64,000 nucleotides of DNA from Streptomyces sp. MH60 (GTDB lineage Bacteria > Actinomycetota > Actinomycetes > Streptomycetales > Streptomycetaceae). The DNA lies in NCBI RefSeq assembly GCF_002939385.1, contig NZ_MULI01000011.1, positions 62,001-126,000 on the forward strand, read 5' to 3'. This document shows positions 8,980 through 20,900 of this stretch, piece by piece. Position 1 is the stretch's first letter; each line of letters starts with the position of its first letter. The translations under genes and the position numbers were made by a program. The notes beneath the pieces were generated by a model, which worked only from the letters and a program-made list of their open reading frames with translations, had not been told where the DNA came from and did no database searches.

Positions 8980-10002
8980 ATGGACTTCGGACTCGTCCTG
9001 CAGACCGACCCGCCGGCCTCCCGCGTCGTGGACCTGATGAAACGGGCCGAGCACAACGGTTTCAGCCACGGCTGGACCTTCGACTCCGCCGTGCTGTGGC
9101 AGGAGCCGTTCGTGATCTACAGCCAGGTCCTGGCCCACACCAGCACGCTGAAGATCGGCCCGATGGTCACCAACCCGGGCACCCGCACCTGGGAGGTGAC
9201 CGCCTCCACCTTCGCCACCCTCAACGACATGTTCGGCAACCGCACCGTCTGCGGCATCGGCCGCGGCGACTCCGCGATGCGGGTCGCCGGACGCAAGCCC
9301 AACACCCTCGCCCGCATCAGCGAAGCGATCAAGGTCATCCGCGCGCTGGGCAGGGGAGAGGAGGCCGACCTCGGCGGCGGCACCGTCGTCCGGTTCCCCT
9401 GGATCAAGCCGGGCGCCGAGGTCCCCGTCTGGATGGCCGCGTACGGTCCCAAGGCCCTGAAGATGACCGGCGAGGAGGCCGACGGCTTCATCCTCCAGCT
9501 CGCCGACCTCTACCTGACCGAGTACATGGTCAAGGCCGTCCGGGACGCCGCCGAGGCCGCCGGGCGCGACCCGTCCGAGGTGACGGTCTGCGTCGCCGCC
9601 CCCGCGTACGTCACCGCCGACGACTCGCCCGAGGCCCTCGCCCACGCGCGCGAGCAGTGCCGCTGGTTCGGCGGCATGGTCGGCAACCACGTCGCCGACC
9701 TGGTCGCCAAGTACGGCGCCCACACTGGGGCCGTGCCCGACGAACTCACCGACTACATCAAGGCCCGCGAGGGCTACGACTACGCCCACCACGGGCGCAG
9801 CGGCAATCCGGACACGCAGTTCGTGCCGGACGAGATCGTCGACCGGTTCTGCCTGATCGGACCGGTCGAGAAGCACATCGAGAAGCTGACCGCCCTGCGC
9901 GCCCTCGGCGTCGACCAGTTCGCGCTGTACGACATGCACGACGCGCAGGAAGCCGTGATCGACACCTACGGCACGAAGGTCATCCCGGCCGTCAACGCCT
10001 GA
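8980..10002 (+). CDS. Luciferase-like (LLM) flavin/F420-dependent oxidoreductase in the pyrimidine operon
   Basis: A 340-residue TIM-barrel enzyme of the bacterial luciferase-like superfamily. The usual landmarks are present: GFSHGWTFDSAVLWQEPF, KIGPMVTNPGTRT, the flavin/F420 loop CGIGRGDSAMRV, and a C-terminal CLIGPVEKHIEKL. It resembles the F420-dependent oxidoreductase group related to methylenetetrahydromethanopterin reductase. AGGAG lies 8 bases before the ATG, 11 bases after hydantoinase, so it is operonic. A redox step on the pyrimidine or hydantoin substrate is inferred from context only; the substrate and the cofactor choice are not established. Confidence 0.82.
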   Translation: MDFGLVLQTDPPASRVVDLMKRAEHNGFSHGWTFDSAVLWQEPFVIYSQVLAHTSTLKIGPMVTNPGTRTWEVTASTFATLNDMFGNRTVCGIGRGDSAMRVAGRKPNTLARISEAIKVIRALGRGEEADLGGGTVVRFPWIKPGAEVPVWMAAYGPKALKMTGEEADGFILQLADLYLTEYMVKAVRDAAEAAGRDPSEVTVCVAAPAYVTADDSPEALAHAREQCRWFGGMVGNHVADLVAKYGAHTGAVPDELTDYIKAREGYDYAHHGRSGNPDTQFVPDEIVDRFCLIGPVEKHIEKLTALRALGVDQFALYDMHDAQEAVIDTYGTKVIPAVNA

Positions 10003-10009
10003 CCCGTCC

Positions 10010-10038
10010 GGGCCCGCCCCGCGCTCGGGGGCGGGCCC
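10010..10038. terminator. Strong hairpin after the oxidoreductase
   Basis: GGGCCCGCCCC (10010-10020) pairs perfectly with GGGGCGGGCCC (10028-10038) across a 7-base loop. There is no U-tract, as is common in Streptomyces. It should end or attenuate the 6688-10002 transcript before the permease gene. Confidence 0.65.
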
Positions 10039-10112
10039 CAGGGCGCACCCGCGCACCCCCCTCGGCACCGCCCGCACGGCCTCTCCCGTCCCACCGCATG
10101 ATTGGCCTGCCC

Positions 10113-11659
<1,547 letters not shown>

Positions 11660-11663
<4 letters not shown>

Positions 11664-12316
11664 CCGTCCTGCAAGGCGGCCACGGCCTCCTTGGCCGCCT
11701 TGATGGCGCCCTTGTTGATCTCGGTCGTGCCGGGGGCCTTCTTCGACTCGAAGTCGCTGCCGTTGTAGGTGATCATCACCAGGGCGTTGGCCGCGCGGAC
11801 CAGAACCGTGCCCTCGCGGGTCTGCTGCTTGTCCTCGGTGGTGAGATTCACGACCGAGTAGGCGCTGTCGCCGAGGCCCGGGACGGCGCCGCCGCCGCCG
11901 CGGTCGGCGACCCGCTCCTTGTACGACTTCTGCGCCGCCTCGTCCGTCTGCATCACCTCGAAGGAGACGTCGAGCCAGCGGTAGTCGTAGCCCTTGAGCG
12001 CGTTCCAGGAACAGGTGCGGCGCACCTCGGTGTCCGTGGACGGGATCTCCTTGCCGGCCGCCTTGGCGCCCGGCACCAGCGAGGTGACCGTCTTGCCGGC
12101 CACGGCCTCGCACGGCGCCGGTGCGGTGGCGTACGTCTTCGTCGCCGCCCGGGTCGCCGGTGCGGACGCCGAGCGGTTCGTGGTGTCGGGCGGCGTCTTG
12201 TCCTTCGCGGCCGGTGAGGTGTCCGGCCCGGAGGACAGCGCCCAGCCCGCCGTGGCGAGCACGGCGACCGGCGCCAGACGGGCGGTCAGGGCGAGCGGCA
12301 GGGGAAGAGAACGCAC
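11660..12316 (-). CDS. Secreted DUF3558-like protein
   Basis: A 218-residue protein with an N-terminal Sec signal (PLPLALTARLAPVAVLATAGWALSS) but no lipobox Cys. A Ser/Thr/Ala/Pro-rich linker follows, then a domain with paired cysteines in APCEAV and RRTCSWN. That spacing, followed by a beta-rich tail ending EAVAALQDG, resembles the DUF3558 family of actinobacterial exported proteins of unknown role. The start is GTG with only a weak GAGAAG upstream. It converges on the permease, sharing the CTAG. No function is assigned. Confidence 0.72.
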
Positions 12317-12427
12317 GGCGCACTTCTCGTGGGGGACGGTGCGGAGGGTGCCCGCACAGCGGACGGGACGCCAGTGTCACACGAGTCCCCGTGGGGCGGA
12401 AGGCCGAACTCGGTGCGTGCCCGCCCG

Positions 12428-12679
12428 GTGACGCAGACGAACGGCGGCCGTCAGCGCCGTAGGGGCCGGGCCACCGCACCCGGCCTGGACTCCCTCACCC
12501 GCCGGGAACGCGAGGCCACCGCGCTCGCCGCGCGCGGCCTGAGCAACGAGGAGATCGCCGCCCACCTGGTGATCAGCCCGCTGACCGCCAAGACGCACAT
12601 CAGCCGCGCGATGACCAGGCTGGGCGCCCGCGACCGCGCCCAACTCGTGGTGTTCGCCTACGAGTCGGGCCTGGTCGCG
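12428..12679 (+). pseudogene. LuxR/GerE-type HTH remnant of a response regulator
   Basis: Residues encoded from about 12485 read as a clean GerE helix-turn-helix: LTRREREATALAARGLSNEE, then IAAHLVISPLTAKTHISRAM, then TRLGARDRAQLVVFAYESGL, which is the usual C-terminus of a NarL-type response regulator. No receiver domain exists upstream, because the frame runs back into the neighbour's promoter. No stop follows the expected end, and the frame continues antisense to lplA. Only a GTG without a ribosome site (12428) could start it. Most likely a truncated relic, possibly of the partner of the kinase at 13875-14891. A functional HTH-only protein is less likely. Confidence 0.6.
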
Positions 12680-12722
12680 GCGCGCGGCACGGCCTGGCGC
12701 ACGCGGGTGGCCGCGGCGGGCC

Positions 12723-13787
12723 TCACGGCACCCGGGCGGTCCACTCGGGGGAGGAGAACTTCGCGCGGGCCAACTCCCGGGCCCGGGCCAGCTCCTCGTC
12801 CGTCACCTTGCCCTGGGTCAGCCCGTACCGGCCGCCGAAGGAGGAGATCATCCGCTCGATCACGGCCTCGCGGGCCAGCCCGGTCTGCCGGCGCAGCGGG
12901 TCCACCCGCTTCTTCGCGGACTTCGTGCCCTTGTCGGACATCTTCTCCCGCCCGATCCGCAGCACCTGGAGCATCTTGTCCGCGTCGATGTCGTACGACA
13001 TGGTCACGTGGTGCAGTACGGCGCCGGGGCCGCCCCCGGGTCCCACCACGCGCTTCTGGGCGGCGCCCGCGATCTTGCCCTGGTCGGTGGCGATGTCGTT
13101 CAGCGGCTGGTACCAGGCGCGGATGCCCATCTCGCCGAGCGCGCCGAGCACCCAGTCGTCGAGGTAGGCGTAGCTGTCCTGGAAGGAGAGGCCCTGCACC
13201 AGCGCCTCCGGCACGGACAGGGAGTAGGTGATCGTGTTGCCGGGCTCCACGAACATCGCGCCGCCGCCGGAGACGCGGCGCACCACCTCGATGCCGTGCC
13301 GGGCGGCGCCCTCGGGGTCCACCTCGTTGCGCAGCGACTGGAAACTGCCGATGATCACCGCCGGGGCGCCCCACTCCCACACCCTGAGGGTCGGCGGACG
13401 CCGGCCCGCGGCGACCTCGGCGGTCAGCACCTCGTCGAGGGCCATGTGCAGCGCGGGGGACTGCGGGCCCTCGTGGATGAGCTGCCAGTCGTAGTCCGTC
13501 CAGTCCGTGGCGTGCGCCAGCGCGCGGCGCACGGCGATGCCGACGCCCTCCGAGGTCAGCCCGTACATGACGGTGCCCTCGGGCACGGCCGCGTCGATCC
13601 GCGCGGCGAGTCCCGCCGCGTCGGTGTCCGCCGGGGCGCCCTCCAGCGCGCGGTTCACGGCGTCCAGCGCCTCGTCCGGTTCCAGGAAGAAGTCGCCCGC
13701 CACGCGCACGTGCCGCAGCACGCCCTTCTCGGCCTCCACGTCCACGACGACCAGCTTGCCGCCGGGGATCTTGTATTCACCGTGCAC
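12723..13787 (-). CDS. lplA: Lipoate-protein ligase A family protein
   Basis: Attaches lipoate or octanoate to lipoyl domains of dehydrogenase complexes. The small accessory (LplA C-terminal-like) domain lies first (about residues 1-85). The catalytic BPL/LplA/LipB fold follows, with the lipoate-binding segment VVRRVSGGGAMFVEPGN and the catalytic-lysine region QGKIAGAAQKRV. That domain order is the reverse of E. coli LplA, as in archaeal and actinobacterial types. The GTG at 13787 is chosen because GGAGG sits 7 bases upstream; an ATG 21 bases earlier has no ribosome site. Length is 354 residues. Confidence 0.87.
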   Translation of the reverse strand: MHGEYKIPGGKLVVVDVEAEKGVLRHVRVAGDFFLEPDEALDAVNRALEGAPADTDAAGLAARIDAAVPEGTVMYGLTSEGVGIAVRRALAHATDWTDYDWQLIHEGPQSPALHMALDEVLTAEVAAGRRPPTLRVWEWGAPAVIIGSFQSLRNEVDPEGAARHGIEVVRRVSGGGAMFVEPGNTITYSLSVPEALVQGLSFQDSYAYLDDWVLGALGEMGIRAWYQPLNDIATDQGKIAGAAQKRVVGPGGGPGAVLHHVTMSYDIDADKMLQVLRIGREKMSDKGTKSAKKRVDPLRRQTGLAREAVIERMISSFGGRYGLTQGKVTDEELARARELARAKFSSPEWTARVP

Positions 13788-13874
13788 CGTTCCGCCTCCG
13801 TTCCGCATCCGGGGACAACAGTGCGCCCGGTCGGAGTGTCCCCGCCCCGCCCCGCCCCGCGCCGGTCCGGGCGG

Positions 13875-14891
13875 TCACCCGACCCGGTCGGCCACCCGGT
13901 CCCCGACGGGCACGGTCAGCCGCACCTCGGTGCCGCCCCCGCGCGCGGGACCGACCACGAGGTCGGCGCCGATCAGCAGGGCGCGCTCGCGCATGCCGCG
14001 GATGCCTGCCCCCTCGGCGGCCCCACCGGAGCCGTCGAAGCCCCGGCCGTCGTCGCGCACCCGCAGCTCCACGGCGTCGCCCGCCCGCGCCAGGGTGAGC
14101 ACCACCAGGCGGGCGCCGGAGTGCCGGGCCGCGTTGGTGAGACCCTCCTGGGCGACCCGGTAGAGCACCAGGTCGGCGTTGTCGCCGAGGGCGGGCAGAC
14201 CGGGGGCGATCTCGTGGCGCACGGTCAGCGACGGCCCGGTGAACTCGTCCGACAGCGACCTCAGGGCGCTGGTCAGACCCAGCTCCTCCAGGACCCCCGG
14301 CAGCAGGCGGCGGGCGATGCGGCGGATCTCGTCCAGGCTGGCCCGGGTCGTCTCCTGCACCTGCGAGAGCTGCTCACGCACCGGGCCGGGCGCCTGGTCC
14401 GCGACCCGCTTGAGGTCCAGCAGCACGGCGGCGAGGGTCTGCCCCACCTCGTCGTACAGCTCCTGGGCGACCCGGTGGCGTTCCGACTCCTGCGCGCTCA
14501 GCGTGCGGGCGGCGCTCAGCGCGCGCTCGGCCTCCAGCCGGTCGAGCATGGTGTTGAAGGTGGTGATCAGCGCGGCGATCTCGCCGTCGCCGTCGGCCTT
14601 CGGGCGGACCCGGGGCCGCAGCAGGTCGGTCGTGGCCATGGCGTGCGCGAGCCGGCGCAGCGGCCCGAGACCGATCCTCAGCAGCAGGACGTTGGCGACC
14701 AGGATCACCACCAGCCCCACCGTGAGGATCGCGGCCTCGGTGAGCAGGACGGGCGTCGACACGGTGACCGGTCCCAGCAGCAACGCGGTCGCGGCGATCA
14801 GCACCACCGAGTTGAACAGCGAGATTCTCCAGAACAAGGACACCGCAGCAGCGTCGACGACGCACGGCACCCGGTCCATCGGGTCCGGCAC
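13875..14891 (-). CDS. NarL-type sensor histidine kinase with His-to-Tyr change at the phospho-acceptor
   Basis: A 338-residue membrane protein with two hydrophobic segments (about residues 24-41 and 48-72), a HAMP region (about 72-124), a HisKA_3 dimerisation domain and an intact ATPase domain: N-box EGLTNAARHSG, G1 DDGRGFDG, G2 GAGIRGMRERA. In HisKA_3 the family motif E-L-H-D-x-V-G-Q reads ELYDEVGQ, with TAC (Tyr146) at 14454-14456 where His is required. One base (CAC to TAC) explains it. Autophosphorylation should be lost. It follows the GH92 gene by 12 bases and may be co-transcribed. Its regulator partner appears to be only the remnant at 12.4-12.7 kb. Confidence 0.85.
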   Translation of the reverse strand: MPDPMDRVPCVVDAAAVSLFWRISLFNSVVLIAATALLLGPVTVSTPVLLTEAAILTVGLVVILVANVLLLRIGLGPLRRLAHAMATTDLLRPRVRPKADGDGEIAALITTFNTMLDRLEAERALSAARTLSAQESERHRVAQELYDEVGQTLAAVLLDLKRVADQAPGPVREQLSQVQETTRASLDEIRRIARRLLPGVLEELGLTSALRSLSDEFTGPSLTVRHEIAPGLPALGDNADLVLYRVAQEGLTNAARHSGARLVVLTLARAGDAVELRVRDDGRGFDGSGGAAEGAGIRGMRERALLIGADLVVGPARGGGTEVRLTVPVGDRVADRVG

Positions 14892-14903
14892 CCATTTCGT
14901 CCG

Positions 14904-17900
14904 TCACGCACCCCCACCCCGTGCCGCCGCCCACTCCCGGGCGGGCGACCAGAGCCCGCTTCCGCCCGCGCCGCCGTCGCCGCCGACGGCGCCCCGGCCA
15001 CTGGACGCGGCCCACCAGGGGGGACGGTGGTCCGGCGTCCGCCGGAAGCCGACCGTGTAGGTCCGGGTGTACGCGCCGTTGGCCGAGGTCACCGTGATGG
15101 TGCGGGTGGTCAGGCGGGACCGGGACGACGAGACGGTGGCACTGCCGTCGGTGACCTTCACCCGCGCACCGGACTGGGCCGGCACGGCACCCACCGCGGG
15201 GATCCTGCCGTGCTCCGGCCAGTCCACCACGTAGGTGCTCACCGCCGGGTCGAACCCGTCGAGCGCGACGCCGCCCACGGTGAGCGCGGAGGCGTCGGCC
15301 ACACTGGCCCTCGTGGCGTCCGGGAAGTTGGTCACCGTGACCGACCCGTCGGCGTTCACCTCCACGTCCGCCGCCATCGCCGCCGCCAGGTTGATCCGTT
15401 GCCAGCCCGGTCCGCCGGACGCGGTGAGGTCGAGCGGGTACCCGGAGTCCGTCGCGGTCTGCTCCAGGACCTGGGTGCGCTGCTCGGCGGTGAGGTCCGG
15501 GAAGGCGGTGATCAGCAGGGCCGCCGCGTCGGCCGGCGCGTCGAGGGCCTGCCCGGCCTCGCCGGTCCGCGAGAACCCGTAGGTCAGGCGCCGCGTGTAC
15601 AGGTCCACGTCCTGCGCGGTGCTCAGCCCGGCGTACGGGTCGCCCGCGCAGGCCGTGAGGGTGTCGCCGTAGCCCTCCTCCGCGCACCGCGCGAGCAGCA
15701 CGTTCTCGATCTCGGTGTGGGCCTGCCGCAGCAGCTTCTCGAACGCGGGGTCCGCCCAGCGGTGCGCCACGGTGGCCTGCGCGGTGACGCGGCCGCCCAT
15801 GACGTCGAGCGGGTAGTGGAACCCGAGGACGATCCGGTTGTCCCCGTACTCGGAGGTGCGCGCGAGGATCGAGGGTGCCAGGTCGGGCAGCAGCGTGGCG
15901 AGGACGGTCCCGGCCGCGTAGCCGCCGTAGGTGTGGCCGCTCGGGTAGGAGCCCTGTCCGGCGAGGCCGCTGTACGAGCTGTCCTGCGACTCGTAGATCG
16001 CGCCGCCGTCCCCGGCGAAGCCGAGCCGCACGTACGGGCGCGGGTACTGGTAGTGGTTCTTCGCCGCGTCGTGGGTGTCGAGGTTCTCGGTGACGCGGGA
16101 GAACAGGGCGCTGGTCTTGGGGAGTTCGCCGTCCTTCAGTGCTTCGCCGTACAGCGGGCCGAGCCGGGAGCCGAGGCCGTCGGCCATCGTGACGGTGGCG
16201 CTGTTCGACGCGTCCACCTCGGCCCGGTCCACCTGCTGCCGCGTCGCCGCGTTGTTGACGGCGACGGTGACCGTGTCGTTCTCCGCGGTGGGCGAAGTGC
16301 CCTCGCCCAGCTTCTCGTCGCTGCCGAGGGTGCCGGGGCCCAGGTCGTCGAAGCCGCTGAGGAGCTGGTTGAAGTAGTCGCTCCCGTCGCCGGTCGCGGG
16401 CCACGAGTCCGACGGGTAGGCGGCGTCGAGCACGTCGTGCGGGAAGGGGGACGGCTCGTAGTCCGCCGGGTCGGAGGCGGTGGCGGCCGTGGTCGCCGCC
16501 GCCGTGCCGGGGTCGTCGGAGCTGCCGGCCAGGGTCACCGCGGTCACGGTGGCGGTGTGGGCCTTCGCCGCCCCGCCCCCGGCCGTGAGCAGTGCGGTGC
16601 CGGTGGTGCCGGACACGTGCGCCGTGGTTCCGTCGTCCAGGGTCACGGTGTAGCCGACGACCGGGAAGCCGCCGTCGCCGGCGGCCCGCCAGCTCACCCT
16701 GACCCGCTTGCCGTCGGTGACCACGCCCGTGACGGCCGGCGCCTGGGGCTTGTTGTCGCCCGTGACCGCGGGCTGCGTCGCCGCGCTCCAGGGGGAGTCG
16801 CCGAGGGCGTTCACCGCCCGGACCCGCGCCGTGTACGACGTGCCGTCCTTCAGCCGGGTGAACACCGTGCTCCGGCTGTCCGGATCGGCGATCTCCACCT
16901 GGTGGCCGCCGCTGAGCGTGATCTCGTAGCCGGTGACCGGCGAACCGCCGTCGTCCCCGGGCGCGGACCAGGTGACCTTCACGCCGGTTCCGGACGCGGT
17001 CGCGGACACCGCGCCGGGCGCGGCCGGCACCGTCCTGCGCTTCGTGGTGAGGGCGGACCTGGCGCGGTCGAGGGCCGTGTACCTCTCGCCGAGGGTGCGG
17101 TCCGTGGCCGAGTCGTCCGCCAGCGCCGTCCTCGCCGCGGTGAGCGCCGTGGTGAACGCACTCCACGAGGCGTCCGTGTAGCGCTCGTCGGCGAGGGACG
17201 AGGCGGTGTCGACCAGGTTCTCCAGCCTGAGTCTCGGCAGCGGCACCAGCTGCTTGGCGGCCAGGGTCAGACTCCGGGTCCGCAGGTCCACCTCCAGCTG
17301 CGTGGCGTCCTCGGCGCCGAGGAGGTCGCGGGCGGCGGAGAGTTCACGCCGGAACACCCCGAAGTCGATCGTCCCGTACCGGTCCGCGTCCTCGGACAGG
17401 CCCTCGTACTGGCCGATCGCCTTCCGCAGCGCGGACAGGTCCGTCTCCGCCGGCGCCTCGACGTGGGCGAAGGCGACCTGGCCGAGGTTGGCGACGTACG
17501 GGTGCGCGGAGTCGGCGTGCGTCGTCAGCCGCAGGTGCACGGCGTGTGTGCCGGTGATGCCCTTCGGCAGGGTCACACTGGTCGTGCCGCCCGACGACCA
17601 CGCGCTGCCGGTGACCGGCAGCGGGACGGTCGCGTACGGCGTACCGGGGGCGTCCGCGTCGAAGGAGCCCAGGTACAGCTGGACGGCGGAACCGGTGCCG
17701 CAGCGGGCGGAGTTGTTGACGTAGGTGAGGGTGACGGTGTTCTTGGGGGAGTCGCCGAAGTCGATGTCGCCGTAGTCCAGCCACGCGCCGTCGTAGGTGC
17801 CGCCGAGGCTGGTGGCGGCGCCCGCGTCGCTCCAGGTGGCCGGCTCGCTCTTGAGGCCGCCGCCGCTGTTCGCCTCGAACGCCGTGGCGTCGAACACCAC

Positions 17901-20900
17901 CGGGGCGTCCGCCTCCCGCGTCAGAGTGAGCGCGTACACGTTGGCGACGTAGGGCTGCGCGTCGGTCTGGGTGCCGGAGACGAAGACGGCGAACACGTCC
18001 TGGGAGCCGTCGAAGGTGTCCGGATCGACCCGCACGCTCGTGGTCGCGACGGTTCCCCAGCCCGAGCCGGTGTAGTCGAGGGGGATGGCGGCGGCCGCCG
18101 GGCCGTCCTTCGCGCCCAGGCGCAGTTCGATGTGCGAGTCCGACGCGGCGCGGGACCGGGGCTTGTCGTAACGGACGGTGACGGTGTCGGCGCCGGCACC
18201 GAGGCCGGTGTCCCGCCACTCGGCCCACGCGCCGTTCGTGACGTTCTCGAAGACACCGCCCGAGAGCTTCAGCGGGAGCAAACCGCCCCCGGTCGCGGTG
18301 GCGTTGGCGGTGGTGAGCGTGGCGAGTGTGGTGACCGGGGAGGCCGACGGGGCGGCTTGCGGCGAGAACCGGTACCAGTCGAAGTTCGACACCCACTGCC
18401 GCCCCGACGGGGCGTGGAAGACGAACGTCGCGCTCGACGCGTCCAGCAGGGCGTCCGGGTCGGTGACGGCCGCCTGGACGGTGGTGTAGTACTGCCAGCC
18501 GCCGGTCCCGGGGAGGGAGACGGTGGCGACGACGGGGCCGTCGGCGTCCCCGGCGTGGATGTCGACGCTGCTCGGTTCCGAGGTCGGGGCCTGGGAGTTG
18601 GCGTAGCGCACCGAGACGCTCCGCGGGGCGACGCCGCCGAAGTCGAGGCGCGTGTACTGCTCCCAGGCGCCCTCGGTGACGCCGCCGAGGTCGCCGTCCG
18701 AGTAGTACGCCTCCTTCACGAGGCTGGGGCCCTCCATCCGGTCGGGGTCCTCGGCCTGGAGGACGGCGTAACCGCCCTCGTCCAGGGTGAGGGCGTCGAT
18801 CGCGGACCGCAGCGCGTCGTGCGCGGCCATCAGCGTGCCGGTCGGGGAGGCGGGGTCCGCGAGGACGGTCCGCGCGCGTTCCAGCGCCGCCCGGAAGACG
18901 CCGTAGGAGCCGTCGGAGTAGTTGCCCTCGCGCACCAGGGACGCCTCGTCGGCCAGGGCGGCGAGGTTCTTCCGGTGCACCGGCGCGGCCGAGACGACCA
19001 GCGGGTCGGTCACGGACACGCCGGTTCCGGTGACCGTGGAGGCCGGGATGCCGTGCGGGAAGGCCCGGTCGCGGAAGGTGATGCCGAACCGCGCGTCGGT
19101 CGCGGTGGTGCCGGTGAGCCTCAGCGAGGCGGTGCGCCTGCCGGTGACCCTGAGATCGGCCCGCACGCCGTCCGGGAGGCCGGTGACGTCCGCCGCGCCG
19201 GTCCCGGTGAGGCTGGTCCCCTTCCGCGCGGCGAACGACGCCCTGCCGGACAGGCGGAGTCCGATGCTCGCGTCCACGGTGCCGTCCGCGGCCGTGTCCA
19301 CGGTCTCCGGGCGGGCGGAGACGACGGTCGTGCCCTTGCCGGGCGCGGAGTCGTCACCGTCGTCGCCCCGGTCGGTGTTCAGCGAGTACGCGGGCTCGGT
19401 GCGCGAACCCCAGGACGACGGCGCGGAGCCCATGTCGAACTCCAGGGTGCCGCCGGCGACGAGCTGCGAGTAGTCGAGCCACGTGTTCGAGAACCGCTTG
19501 CCGTTCAGCGTCGCGCGCTGCACGTAGTAGTCGGTCGGCGAGACGCCGTGGGCGTTCACCGTGAAGGTGGCGCCGCCCGCGTAACGGATCGTCGTCGAGT
19601 CGAAGAACGGGGTGCCGATCTGGAACTGGCTGGAGCCCGCGGTCACCGGGAACAGCCCGAGGGCGGCGGCGACGAACATGGTCGACATGGTTCCGGCGTC
19701 GTTGTCCATGGTCGGCAGGAAGCCGTCCGGGGCCGGTTCGTAGACCTTGGTCTTCACCGGTGGCCTGAACTCGCCGCCGGAGCTGGGCGCTTCGTTCGTG
19801 GAGCCCGTCGCGATGTACCGGTTCCAGGTCTCACCGGTGTAGATGGCGCGGACCCACTTCTGCGTCAGGCTCGGCTCGCCGACGTAGTTGAAGAGGTAGG
19901 GGGCCTGGAGGTCGATCTCGTTGGCGTTGGAGTGCAGCATGGCCGAGCCGTCGTCGGCGTCGGAGTCCTCGCCGAACATGTGCCGGATCGCGGCCCGGCC
20001 CGCCTTCTCACCGCCCATGGCCTCGATGAGCCCGCCCATGTCGTACGCGTCGTACCAGTGGTACTGCCAGAGGGTGCCCTGGTAGAGCCCGGCCTCCTCG
20101 AACTTCTCGTAGTCGACGCCCTGCCAGTCGCCCGCGCCGTCGCGCGGGGTGAGCAGACCGACCTCGGTGCCGTCGGCCGCGGTCCAGGCGCCGGGCTTGA
20201 CCAGGTGGTCGATCGCCATGGTCGCCTGCTCGCGCAGCTTCTTCGCGTCCGCGTCCTCGCCGAGCGCGTCGGCGATGACGGACAGTGCCCACTGGTCGTA
20301 GCCGCGCTGCACCGTCGTACCGGGGTCACCGGCGATGTAGCCCTGCCGCAGCTGTGTCCCGGTGTAGTACCCGGTGTACGACTTCAGCGCCGGGTACGCC
20401 TCGTCGAGGCGGTCGAAGTCCTTGAACCCCTTCGACAGCGCGTCGGCGATCACCACCGCCGAACGCTCCCAGCGCACGGTCGGCACCGAGTGGGTGAGGC
20501 TGCCCGGGCTCTTGCCCGCGGCGTGCGCGTCGGCGAAGAGGATGACGGCGGACTGCACCATGTCCCGGTAGGTCACCGGGTCGATGTACGCCTCGACCGA
20601 GTACTTGCGGAAGTCGTCCCAGGTGGACCAGCCGTCGTAGTACGTGAAGCCGTTCGCCTGGTGCACCGCGCCGTCGACGCCGCGATAGGTGCCGCTGGTG
20701 CTGGTGGCGTTCACCGGCAGCGCGTACATGCGGTACAGGTGCGTGTAGAACTGTTCGGTGAGTGTCGAGTCGGGGTCGGCCTTCTTCGAGGCCCTCACCG
20801 CGACGGCGCCGAGCGTGCGGTTCCAGTCCGCCCTGGTCTGCGCGCGCACGTCCGCGAAGTCGCGGCCCGCCACCTCCTTGTGCTGGTCGGTCGCGGCCTG

